A stretch of 64,000 nucleotides of DNA, from contig CM051459.1 in assembly GCA_028095005.1 (NCBI GenBank), positions 117,091,431 through 117,155,430 of the forward strand, read 5' to 3'. Position 1 is the first letter of the stretch; the number at the start of each line of letters is the position of its first letter. Below the pieces are notes generated by a model. That model had not been told where the DNA came from. It was given only the letters and a program-made list of their open reading frames with translations, and did not search any database. Shown here piece after piece: positions 1 to 10,065 of this stretch. The position numbers and the translations under genes were made by a program. The DNA comes from Rhynchospora pubera. Lineage: Eukaryota > Streptophyta > Magnoliopsida > Poales > Cyperaceae.

Positions 1-459
1 GTGAAATAACAATAGCCTAATTGCTTGTTGAGGAACACCATTAAACTTAATCAATCTAGTGCAATCAATAAAAGTTTGTAAGTGAGCATGGGGATCCTCA
101 TCGTCGTTTCCATAGAACGGATTTTGTTGCACAAGCACGACGTGGTTGGGAGCGAATTGCATGTTGTTAGCAGCGATGCCTGGAATCACCACTGGTCCGC
201 CCACGTTTCTTGCGCTGGGAACTCCAAACTCCATAAGAGTCCTTTCACGATCTTCCTCATCTTCGTTGTCGGAGTTATTGATGCTCCCTTCATCTTCTTG
301 GGTCCATCGGCGACGCTCATTGTCAAAATCCCTCCTTTGACCCGCTAGGAGGGTCCGATCGGCTGCCAATCGAGCCTCTCTTTGCTCAAGTTGGAGGCGG
401 AGGTCCTCCAATTCTTGTGTGCGCTGGGCAATGGCCTCGGGAGTGAGTTGGTCGGCCAT
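1..459 (-). CDS. Ty3/gypsy retrotransposon gag, N-terminal part (runs off window)
   Basis: Reading leftward from the ATG at 459-457 the frame stays open for 153 codons to the window edge. The first 60 residues are rich in Glu, Arg, Gln and Leu (starting MADQLTPEAIAQRTQ) and look coiled-coil forming. An acidic linker follows, then a stretch typical of plant retrotransposon gag (NPFYGNDDEDPHAHLQTF, with LIKFNGVPQQA after it). Gag is the structural protein of the element's virus-like particle. The ATG lies about 340 bases downstream of a tRNA primer-binding site, as expected for a 5' leader. Pol would lie outside the window. No break is visible in this part, so the element may be young, but the rest cannot be judged. 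Confidence 0.85.
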   Translation of the reverse strand, partial: MADQLTPEAIAQRTQELEDLRLQLEQREARLAADRTLLAGQRRDFDNERRRWTQEDEGSINNSDNEDEEDRERTLMEFGVPSARNVGGPVVIPGIAANNMQFAPNHVVLVQQNPFYGNDDEDPHAHLQTFIDCTRLIKFNGVPQQAIRLLLFH

Positions 460-489
460 TGCGGAGTTTTCTTTTCTCTGTTTGGAGCT

Positions 490-616
490 CTGGTCGGATT
501 GAACAGAGGTCTGGTCAGATTAAACAGAGCACTGGTCAGATTGAACAGAGGCCTGGTCAGATTGAACAGAGGCCTGGTCAGATCGAACAGAGCACTGGTC
601 AGTTCGAACAGGAGTA
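490..616. repeat. Palindromic 21-bp repeat array in the retroelement leader
   Basis: Six tandem units of about 21 bp, each built on an imperfect palindrome of the form CTGGTCAGATTGAACAG, lie between the primer-binding site and the gag ATG. Units differ by one to four bases and both arms remain recognisable. Related arrays occur in the adjoining LTR. Confidence 0.85.
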
Positions 617-802
617 AAGGAGGAGGATCTGGCTTCTTCGCGGATTCTCCGGAGAAAGTCTTTGACCTTTGGGGGTGGGGACTTCTTCCTCTGCGTGTTA
701 CCTGCCAGTCCTGTAATCAAGAGAGAAGAAAACGTGAGTTTGAAAAGAAAAAGAAAAGATCTAGTCTCTTAATACTAAGATAAGGATCCAATATCAACAC
801 CG

Positions 803-820
803 TCCCCGGCAACGGCGCCA
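803..820 (-). other. Primer-binding site, tRNA-Asp type
   Basis: Plus-strand bases 803-820 (TCCCCGGCAACGGCGCCA) match the 3' end of plant tRNA-Asp(GTC), including the CCA tail as I recall it. On the minus strand this is an 18-nt site complementary to that tRNA, three bases inside the LTR end. tRNA-Asp priming is typical of the Athila/Tat side of plant Ty3/gypsy elements. Confidence 0.85.
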
Positions 821-1194
821 ATTTGATGAAGGCTTAAAACTTAGGAATCAAATAAATTTATAGACCTAGAGCTAACCTCACTAGTCTTTTGGAGTACAGC
901 TTTAGGGTCGAACCCAAGGGACGGTACAATTGATTACTGGACTTATCCTTTTTCAAAAGCTAGACAAGAATATTTTTATGGAGTTTTGATGAATTAAATG
1001 TAAATGTGCAAGTAAAGTATATATTTTTGGTTGTTTTGTCAATTAAAATAAAGTAAACAACTAAAGTAAGGTTTTTGAGTTTTCAAACAGTATAAAAAGC
1101 GTCTTAAGGTTCAGGTTTCACCTCGGTTTGGACTCTAGAACACAAAACTTATCACTTTCGTGCATCGATTGGTGTTTTTCAAGCATATACCGCT

Positions 1195-1295
1195 CTGTTC
1201 GGTTCGAACAAGGATCTGTTCAATCCGAACAGGAGTCTGTTCAATCCGAACAGGACTCTGTTCAATCCGAACAGGAGTCTGTTCGATCCGAACAG
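1195..1295. repeat. Palindromic repeat array inside LTR (five units)
   Basis: Five units of about 21 bp with the core CTGTTCAATCCGAACAG or CTGTTCGATCCGAACAG. Each core is an imperfect inverted repeat. The array lies downstream of the putative TATA on the minus strand, so in the transcribed part of the LTR. Confidence 0.85.
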
Positions 1296-2202
1296 ATGGT
1301 ATAAGTGTGTGGTTTTGACCTTTTATGATACTTTATGCCTTGTGCTAGGGTTTGTTGGTCAAACCTAGATATTCTAAACCTCAGCTGTCGCTTGTTGGAC
1401 TAGAAACTGGTTAAATCACAACCTAACCTAATTAACTCGATTGGTTCACAACTTTTGGTATAGAATTCAATCAATTTAAACTTGTTTGTTGGAGTTCGTA
1501 AGGATATCTAGAGGTCTTTTGGACTTGTCTAAAAGTTACACTTTTGAGGTCAACTAATCTCCCCTTTCGGATCTACGATTTATCCCAAATACTTTATCTA
1601 AATTATCTTGGTTAACCTAACTTTAGAACTTAACTAAATATGGCCATTCATCTAGAAGTTAATTAGACTTAACCAAGCAATTTAAACAAGCAATTATAAT
1701 AATTCTCAACAAAACATATCATAACATATCAAGTCAAATCACAACATCCAAACCTAAGTTACTACCTTACCCCTAAGACTACATAAATTTAGCGTAACAT
1801 AGTACTAAAACACACAACAAATAACATAGAAATCACAAGATACAAGCCCATTGAAAATAGAGAAGAAAACATAGAAGAATAAACCGAATACTTCTTTATG
1901 CTTTCGAACTACGATCTCTAGACAGTGAGGTGTTGCAAGATGGTCACCAAACTCGTCTCCTTGCTGCCGTCGCTTCAAAGGACCAAACTTTGATGATCTC
2001 CCAAGGTGGAAGAGAGAAAAACGCCTATGGAAAGAGGAATTTTGTGGTATGGAAGGTTGTTCCCTTTCCTTCAGGTCTAGAGGTGTATATATGGATGTCC
2101 CAGGTCGCAATGATGGAAAGCTAGGGCACCAGGGCGCAAGAAATTGCCATTTCCATCAGTTTCTATGTAAAAAATAATGCCTTATGTGATATGGCGGCAC
2201 CC

Positions 2203-2389
2203 TGGTCAAACCGAACAGATCCTTGTTCGAACCGAACAGGAGAGAGAAAGAACAACTGCACAAGTCTGCTGTTGTGATGCCCAGTCGGATCGAACAGGCT
2301 CCTGGTCGGGTCGACCAGGAGAGAGAAAATGACGCCTGGCTGCCATAGGTGCTGGTCGGATCGAACAGATGATTGTTCGGATCGACCAG
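2203..2389. repeat. Dispersed palindromes in LTR U3
   Basis: Six further copies of the same palindrome in pairs (for example CTGGTCGGATCGAACAG and TTGTTCGGATCGACCAG), each followed by an AGAGAGAAA-like purine run. They sit upstream of the TATA-like box on the minus strand, where promoter elements would lie. Confidence 0.75.
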
Positions 2390-2635
2390 AAGAGAGAAAA
2401 GAGCCTCCAATGCTAGGAATGAGTCGTCTAGCGTACGTGCTACGTCGGGAATCCATCTATATGCTCCAAAATCATCAGAAATCATCAAAGTCCTGTAAAA
2501 TGAGAGAGAAAACGACGGTAGAGCCAATTCCATGGAAATCATAGCAATCTATTGAATAATTCAATGGTTTGAGTGTTATTTGAGTGCCAAGTACGATCCA
2601 AATGCCTACAAATAATGACGATATCAATGACTTAT

Positions 2636-2711
2636 TCGAATAAGCGCTTATTCGTGCGAACCAAACAACCAACGAATAAGCGCTTATTCAAATAAGAGCT
2701 TATTCGACTCC
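2636..2711. repeat. Cluster of 18-bp palindromes CGAATAAGCGCTTATTCG
   Basis: A perfect 18-bp palindrome occurs near 2638-2655, is repeated nearly intact at about 2674-2691, and is followed by a degenerate third unit. Together they could fold into a hairpin. It may be the remnant of a small foldback element; no target-site duplication was recognised. Confidence 0.6.
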
Positions 2712-3056
2712 TTTATTGTTCTAGCATTTTTATTCAACCCCTTATGTTTTTCCTCGAGTTCTTTCTTTCATCCCCTAACCCGTGAGAACGGGGAGGGAAT
2801 GGAAGGAGATTCCACTGCCTACATCAACATAATCTCCTTGAGCAGGAGACATATGATAGCAACAATAGTTACAATATAATGATCTTTAAATTATTTTTTT
2901 TCTAATTGTTTGTGATAAATAGTAATGTTATTGTGGTTCTTTAAATAAAAACTAAACATTATTTTCCTTCTTTTGAAATTTAGTACAATATTGAAAAAGC
3001 AAAAGAGTTAAGAGAATACTAAAATCCTTTGCTATGCTAATCACCCATGTTAAAAA
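2712..3056. other. Gene-free stretch
   Basis: AT-rich sequence with no supported gene or repeat boundary. Confidence 0.6.
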
Positions 3057-3565
3057 GGAAAATTAGATTTATGTCACTCTAAAATTTAAAAATTAGAAAG
3101 ATGACATCCAATATTATTTCTTGAAAATGCCTCTCCAAATGTAATTAATTTGGAAATTTTCCACTTATACATCCATCTCCATACACAATTTTTCATATTG
3201 ACTCAAATACCCTCTCAAAATTTATAAAAAAAATGTAATTTCAAAATTTAAAATTTTAACGAATTTCAAAATTTAGGAACTTTTAAATCTGACATTGAAA
3301 ATTTCAGAATTATAAAACTTAAAATTTCAATTTTTGAAAGTTAAATTTCAGAATCTTAAAATTCGAAATTTTAAATTTTTATTTTACTATTTGAATTTGA
3401 GAAGCGAGGGTGTTTTTATCAATGTAAAATTTTATGCATAGAGATGGGTATATAAGTGGTAAATTTATAAGTATATTAGATTTGAAGTGGTATTTTTGAA
3501 AGATATAATTTGGGATGATATTTTTCTAATTTTTAAATTTTAGAGTGGCATAGATCTAATTTCCC
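3057..3565. mobile_element. MITE with about 90-bp terminal inverted repeats
   Basis: The left arm (GGAAAATTAGATTTATGTCA and onward) matches the reverse complement of the right arm ending near 3565 over roughly 90 bases with scattered mismatches. The interior is AT-rich and non-coding. Flanks TGTTAAAAA and TGTTTAAAAA might be a decayed target-site duplication. A related sequence with the TTAGATTTATGCCACT motif lies at 25.2-25.4 kb. Confidence 0.75.
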
Positions 3566-5957
3566 CTTGTTTAAAAAAAAAGACGATGAAAAGGGGTAAG
3601 AAATTTTTGCAAAAGCTCCGCCCTTTTAGAGAAATAATAATTTTACAAAGTCTTTCTTTATTAATTTATAAGATTAAGAAAAGAGTCACACCAAAACCAA
3701 TAAAAAGAGCCTACGGGCACTCAGCATTTCAAAAAAAAAAAAACCCAATAAAAAGACTAGAATAATGATGCAATAAAAGAATATATGCATGCACCAGGAG
3801 CAACTACATTTTTAACTCAAATCCAATTTTTTTTTTTAATCGAGACGTGAGTTGCTAAATTGTTCATTTACTTTTGCCGAAGAGGCATGAACAATGTCCT
3901 GAACATATACTCTCCTTAAGGTACAACCTTATCAATTTTCATAAAAACAAAATGATACAGCTTTACTTTTATTCCAAAGTATATTGTTTAAATTTCATGA
4001 ATTTCCAGATTTAAAATAGTAAGCCAATAACATATAAATTAATTTTTGTAATATATATATATATGCAAATTTTTCAAAGTAATGTATCTTAAACTCCATT
4101 TATTAAATATTGTGTTTCCTATATATATAATTAGAATTGAGGAGTCTGTATCTTAATCGCTATTACGATACAAATTTTATTACACATTATCTAGAGTATG
4201 CATTTCGGATTGAATAGAAGATGGCGACATAATCGCATTTTCTATGAAGTTATTAAAAAATTCATATAAATAATGTGATAAAATGATGAAAGTCCCATGT
4301 CATAATATAATCAATTTCACAAACACGGAAAAGTAAATGAGGTGAATTGGAAAAGAGTGAAGGGGGTTGTTGGGTCTTCTAGAGAGTTTGAGGCAGGACA
4401 CAAAATTGATGATTTTCGGCGATAGATAGCATTATTCCAACTTCCAAGCAACATCTGCTAACACGGGGTGTAAGAAAAGCACGAAACTACGAATTGAAAA
4501 AACCTATATATCCGGAATGAAAAATGAACAGTGTCGGACAATGTTTTGCAATTTGTCGCTGGGTTGAATGGTTGGTTGGGCTGGGCGTTCATGGATTTGT
4601 AAACACCTCGTCATCATTTGTTTTCAGGTGGGTCCAACGTATGTAAGTTAGCATTTTCAGTTGGTGTGCCATGTCTTTTCTATTTTCGTTCTGAGGTTTT
4701 GGATCTAATGTGGCAGATTTTGGTGTTTGTTTTTGAGTGTCTGTAAGTCTAATTTTATTGTTATTGCAATTCGTTACAGGATGGACTGCATGGAGGTGTG
4801 TGCATAAATATTTACCTTTGTATTTTTTTTCTTTCTGCACTTGTTCTACATATAGCTAATGAATCGATTATATTTGATTTGTTCATATGGGTTCATGGAA
4901 ATAGTATTATTTTCTTTAAAAATTATGATAAAATTACACCGATTAATTTTTTAGTTAGAAAAAAAATTAAACAAGCTACTTAATATATTCTGATTTGATA
5001 TTATCCAAATTGTGTTGTGTTTGTTATTTTTTCATTTTTTTCCTTAACGAATGGATTAAGAGAAATTTAAAATTAAAAAATATATATATGTAATGAACCT
5101 CATCTATTTTGAGAACATAATGGAAACCTCTTCCTGTGTAGTAAATCACTTCAAATGATCAATAGATCATTTGTAGCATCGCATAAAATATTGTTTTATT
5201 ATTTTTTTCAATCTTCACTGGTAGCATATTGATTAAGGTTGCGGCGGAGCCGCAACTAAATGATCTAGTATTATCAAATCCGTATTGGTGAAAAGTAATG
5301 GTGCGATGGAGCTCCTTTATTACGAGCTCCCTGTACCCTGTAACCCTGGCATAAATGATGATAAGTTGATAACATCTCAACAGAGTAGGTGCAGTGTACT
5401 CTCAACCGAACACGTGGCTCTTTTTATAAATAACAAACAGCGGACAAAAGTTGGCTCGGACGAGTCCAAATCGGTGGATATGACGTTTTAACAGATGACC
5501 ACTTGTTTTGCCGAATGAGTCCTTAGTGCTTTTCATCAAAAAAAAAAAAAAAAAGAGTCCTTTAGTGCTAAAAATGGTGCGGATATTATCGGTCCAAATC
5601 AACGTCCGTGGACATCTGAATCAATGATAATATAACTGTTAAAAAAAATAGTGAACAGTTTATAATGTTTTAAAGTAAAAAAAATATATATGTAAATATT
5701 CGAATTCTCATTAATTTATCTAAATAAATTTTGCTATATTCGAAAGTCTTTTCTTTTCTTCACCTTTCACAAATAATAGCACCTTAAACCATGTATATTA
5801 ACTTTGTTTGAATAAAACTGCCTAAACCCATCCAATATGTTGATATATCTATCTGTATTTTTTATTTTTATAAAGACAACAATCACACCGACTTTACAAA
5901 TTGAAATTTACTCTTAAGAATGTGCTCGAGATATTCTAAATAGCGGGTGACAATATA
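3566..5957. other. Gene-free AT-rich stretch
   Basis: Homopolymer and TA-rich sequence, for example a TA run near 4050-4064 and an A run near 5539-5554. Short ORFs on both strands (4589-4840, 5159-5380 and others) have no recognisable domain, no splice context and poor composition, so I do not call genes. Confidence 0.6.
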
Positions 5958-6089
5958 GGCACCGTTTGGATACGTTAAGGAGAAGGTAGGAAGAAGGAAA
6001 AAGAGGAGAAATAAATTATAAACAATCCAAACTCTTCACAAAGTTACACACTTTCCAATACTTCTTCCCACACCTATCCAAACGGAGCC
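5958..6089. mobile_element. Tourist-like MITE, copy 1
   Basis: The element starts GGCACCGTTTGGATA and ends with the inverse TATCCAAACGGAGCC. It is flanked by the 3-bp direct repeat ATA (5955-5957, 6090-6092). It is 132 bp long with no coding capacity. Same family as 6193-6350 and 60669-60812. Confidence 0.85.
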
Positions 6090-6192
6090 ATATAGAGGAT
6101 ATTAGGTGAAGAGTTCTTCTCATCTTGCTCAACAAAATGATACAGGAAAAAAAAAAGACAATCTTAATTAGTGAAGTTCATCACATATTGAT

Positions 6193-6350
6193 GGCTTCGT
6201 TTGGATGAGGTGTAGGAATAAGGAAATAAGAGAATAAATAAATAAATTTATTATAAGCAATCTAAACTCTTCACAAAATTACACACTTCTCAATACTTCT
6301 TCTCACTTCTTCTCTTATTTCTCTTATTCCCACACCATCCAAACGGAGCC
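6193..6350. mobile_element. Tourist-like MITE, copy 2
   Basis: The element starts GGCTTCGTTTGGATG and ends CATCCAAACGGAGCC. It is flanked by the 3-bp repeat GAT (6190-6192, 6351-6353). Length is 158 bp and the interior is purine-rich then pyrimidine-rich, as in copy 1. Confidence 0.85.
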
Positions 6351-6353
6351 GAT

Positions 6354-6856
6354 ATTGTTCAAATTTTGTTATTCCAAATTTGAAGTTAATTCTTAAGAAT
6401 GTGCTCGAGAAGTCCATCTTACCTTACAAATATAGGGCGACAAACTGACAATAGAGAAGGTTAAGTGAAGAGGGTTCATCTTACCTTACTCTACGAATGT
6501 AGTAGAAAAAAAATGGACAATCTTTATGAAGTGTCCGTGTCATATTGTACAAATTCGGCCACTTTAAATTCAAAATCGAAGTTTGCCCTTAATAAACGTT
6601 TCTATTATTCTTTTCTAGCATTCCCTACCCTATTCTCCCCTCTCTAAATTGTGTGGAGCAGGACCTGACGGACGATCAGCATTGTTAATTTATGAACAAT
6701 TCTTAGAACAAAGAGCAAAATTAATCTATCTAAAATTTTAAGGTCATCACAATCTCATTACCTCTCGTGTGCTAAGATAATGAAACCCCATGATCTAAAT
6801 TATATAATTAAATTTTAAATTAAATATTCAAGACAAAATAATATGGACATAATTTA
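6354..6856. other. Gene-free stretch
   Basis: The segment 6385-6415 repeats 5905-5935 (AATTTACTCTTAAGAATGTG-like), so this DNA is locally duplicated. A 60-codon ORF at 6465-6647 has no recognisable feature. Confidence 0.5.
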
Positions 6857-7278
6857 AGACTATGCTTCAGAGCAACTCGTGTAAAGGAATAGAAGGTTAA
6901 GGAAAGATAAGGGAAGGAAGAGAAGATAAAAGAAAGACAACATTTACTTGTACTTACGTAACTACATGCTACAAGATGGTTTGGGACGAAAAGTAAACAT
7001 TAAATTTGAGTATTATATCGATATCGATACGACAACGCCAAGTTCTTCAACACATGTTAAATTTTAGGGTAATTTTCGTAACTTAAACCTCTTTAACATT
7101 TGTGTTTGTGTAGATCCCGATTTTAAAGGTAGCAAAAAGCTAATTTCTAATGGAAAATTATCATCTTGGTTTACATTTCCTTCCTATTTTACAATTCTTT
7201 ATGAACCAAGTAATAAGACAATATTAACCTAACATTCCATTCATTATCATTGAAAATTGCTTTCTGAAGCACAGCCTA
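6857..7278. mobile_element. Possible MITE with degenerate inverted ends
   Basis: GACTATGCTTCAGAGCAA at the left is the approximate inverse of TTGCTTTCTGAAGCACAGCC at the right, and the next 30 bases of each arm are also roughly complementary. Non-coding. No convincing target-site duplication. Confidence 0.45.
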
Positions 7279-7534
7279 AAAGTACTGCTTACATAAATAA
7301 AAGAAAATGAAGGGCTCATTTGTCTCAATTTTTTCATGATACCATTTTTTTTTAAAAAAATAAGGTCCTTCCTGTTTCGTTTATAAAATTACAAAAAGTT
7401 AAATATTTAAAATGAGAAACCATCATAAAATATGAGTATCCAAAGAAATTTTTGAACACAAAGGAACGTAATTTGAAAGCTAAGATAAGCATAATTTCAG
7501 ACAACTCTATCAACCACACTGTATTTATTTTTAA

Positions 7535-8704
7535 GAAGGGAAAATCGGATATAAACCCCTCTAATCTCCTCTATTCAGACATAAACCCCTCCAATCTTCG
7601 AAATCGGATATAAACCCCTCTAATCTTATTTTGTTCGGACATAAACCCTTCTCATTATCTTTAAGCATATTTTATATTAAATAAATTAAAAAATAACAGT
7701 TATGGCTGTTATACCCCTATAGCCTGCACTGGGGACGATTCATATTCACGCTCTCTCCTCGAGTGATTTATCTTCCAAAATTAGAGATTTTGTCTTTGTC
7801 TTTCCAAATCAATTGATACTTTTCTTCTCTCTCCCTCAATCTTTTTGTCTATGCCTCTCTCTATTTCTTTCGCTACCAAGTAGCAGAGAGCCAGAGACAA
7901 GAGAGTAGAGCAACTCATTTATGAAACTATGCTTAAGTGGTTGTACCTGATGATTCTATGGGTGACAATGCAAAAGTTTATTGAAAAATGAAAATGCATG
8001 TAATTCTATTATACTCGTATGATACCATGGTTGCTTCAGGTTAATTTGTCAAATTAAGAACCATTACTGTGAAATATATACACAACTGAAGATGAGCAAT
8101 CGTCATATAAGTATAGTTTTAATAGAAAGTAAGTACCATTTATATGTTAGACATATGACTTCGCAAAACAAACAAGAAAGAAAAAAAAGTACACGAAAGA
8201 AATAATTTTTTTTACTTATTGACTTTACTTTATTGACACTAGAAAAATCAGAGTGATTCATAAAACCTATTTTTTAAATAGATGTGGTTTCCACTGGGTT
8301 TGCACAATGTTTCTAGTATTTTAGGGTTATACATGATATTATGAATTTTTTGTGCATTATGTGCAAAAATTATATAATTCATGAAACTTAAAAGCCTGAA
8401 AGAATTTATGTGCGAAATTCACAATTCGTGAAACTTTTGCACAAGTTGATGGCTAAGGAGAAAGAATTCAAGTCCAATTTTGCACCCAAAGCTTTTCTAT
8501 TGGACGATGAAATCTTGGGGGTATAACAGTCATACAGTTATATCTGCTTAGGGGTATAACAGTCATTCAGTTATTTTTTTAGTTTAAAGATGATCTAAAA
8601 TATCGAAAAGGGCTTATGTTCAAACAAAATAAAATTAGAGGGGTTTATATCTGATTTTAAAGATTAGAGGGGTTTATATCTGATTTTAAGTACATTCCCT
8701 TAAG
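7535..8704. mobile_element. 1.17-kb non-autonomous DNA transposon with long, internally repeated inverted ends
   Basis: Left end AAGGGAAAATCGGATATAAA is followed by three imperfect copies of GATATAAACCCCTCTAATCT. The right end carries the inverse (GATTAGAGGGGTTTATATCT, twice) and finishes TTCCCTT. A second inverted pair lies further in: CTGTTATACCCCTATAG near 7706 against GGGGTATAACAGTCAT near 8518 and 8551. AAG repeats flank it. No transposase frame is present. Confidence 0.75.
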
Positions 8705-9344
8705 AGTTTTTTTTTTGTGTACGTAAGATATATCAAACACATAATTAATCTTTTAATAAAGAGAGAAACATTACAAATGAGCACCAGATCAATTAAAATA
8801 ATCAGACTTTTCAAGAAAAAAATATTAATAAAGCAATCAGAAAAAAAAATAGGATGGCTGAGAATATAAAATGATACTAGGGTGATTAGAGAAGCGCTGA
8901 ATTTTGAATCCCTTCACAGGCCCAAACCCATTAGGCCATTACAAAGAAGAGCAGTCAAGGAGGAGACAAAAAGAGAATATTCGTGAATGAAATTCACCCA
9001 AATTAATATAACAAATTTAAAAGAAAATTCCGCCCACATAAAAAGTAAACTTCTTTCGTTCGTTCAATCTTTAGTATTGTTCTAAGTTTACTCTCGGTAG
9101 ATTTACTTGAATTATTATAAAAGAATCATTCCAGGACTCTAATCTACACCTGTCCATCTCCTTTTAGCAAACTCAGATTATCCTTTTTTAATTTGGGCCG
9201 GACAGCCTGCTCACATTTCAGGCAGCCCACTAAAGCAGTATGAGTTGGGCTTCTCAAATCCTAAATTCCTAATTCTTTATTATATTTTAAGATTAATTGG
9301 CGCAAAGTTTGATTGCCTATTCCTATCGCGGCAGCCAGTATGTA
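8705..9344. other. Gene-free stretch
   Basis: AT-rich sequence. No gene, RNA or repeat boundary recognised. Confidence 0.55.
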
Positions 9345-9355
9345 GAACAATTAGG

Positions 9356-9788
9356 GATACGCATCCTCAGCAGCCGGCCTCTACAGCCATCACCTACAGC
9401 CGGCTTTTTCTTTTTTTTTAAAAAAAAATTTTAAAGTTCAAATGTTGAATCCAAACCGTTGATCTTGTTCAATTTTACGAGCGCTGCGTTTTCATATAAG
9501 TTTTATAAAATTTGGAGTTGATTTGATACTAGATCAAGTGGTCAACAAATGAACGAATATGGTTAACTATCACTGATTAATTCTAATACATTCATTTGTT
9601 GACCACTTGATCTAGTATCAAATCAACTCCAAATTTTATAAAACTTATATAAAAACGCAGCGCTCGTAAAATTGAACAAGATCAACGGTTTGGATTCAAC
9701 ATTTGAACTTTAAAATTTTTAAAAATTAAAAAAAATTTGCTGGCTGTAGAGGATGGCTGTAGAGACCGGCTGTAGAGGATGCCAATCC
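9356..9788. mobile_element. Foldback MITE (Mutator-like) with near-complete inverted arms
   Basis: The arms (about 9356-9560 and 9590-9788) are reverse complements almost throughout, leaving a loop of about 30-40 bases. The ends are GGATACGCATCCTC and the inverse of GGATTGGCATCCTC. A perfect 11-bp direct repeat GAACAATTAGG flanks the element (9345-9355, 9789-9799), the duplication size expected of Mutator-like elements. It ends less than 300 bp upstream of the zinc-finger gene's start codon. A related core (CCAAACCGTTGATC) recurs at 49354-49788. Confidence 0.9.
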
Positions 9789-9980
9789 GAACAATTAGGT
9801 ACTTCTAGCAAGTTACAACTTCTCATGGCCATAGAAGATCTTGTCTTTCCCAAACCATATATTTGCGCAGTATGAGTATCGCATCAGACTCCAATTATAG
9901 AAACCTCCTACAGTAGTCAGTAGGGATTCTTTTCTTTCTAAATAAATTCTGATATATTATTGTTTCCAATTTTTATCGGG

Positions 9981-9988
9981 TATATAAA
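9981..9988 (+). promoter_or_regulatory. TATA box candidate of the zinc-finger gene
   Basis: TATATAAA lies 78 bases before the ATG at 10066, followed by a pyrimidine-rich then purine-rich leader. Position and sequence fit a plant core promoter; the transcription start is not shown. Confidence 0.55.
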
Positions 9989-10065
9989 TCTTCCCTTCCC
10001 TCCGACTCCGACAGAGAAAGTAAGAAACCAAGAAGAAGACTTCATCAAAGTATCGAAACCTCTCA

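Larger units (their letters stand above)
824..2535 (-). mobile_element. 5' LTR of the minus-strand Ty3/gypsy element (outer boundary approximate)
   Basis: The inner LTR end is sharp: plus-strand TGATGAAGGC starts at 824, so the minus-strand LTR ends in CA next to the primer-binding site. A TATA-like CCATATATACACC on the minus strand near 2095-2083 suggests U3 lies to the right. The outer boundary is not certain. Candidate CA ends such as ATCATCA at 2471-2477 or 2481-2487 are possible, and palindrome-rich sequence continues to about 2390. The partner LTR is outside the window, so length and target-site duplication cannot be confirmed. Short ORFs here are not coding. Confidence 0.6.

Noticed and set aside
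490..616. CRISPR-like regularly spaced repeats
   Set aside because: The repeats are tandem, without unique spacers, and lie in a plant retroelement.
382..783. 133-codon plus-strand ORF with repeated GLVRLNRALVR units
   Set aside because: It reads the palindromic leader array of the minus-strand retroelement in the opposite sense; no independent coding evidence.
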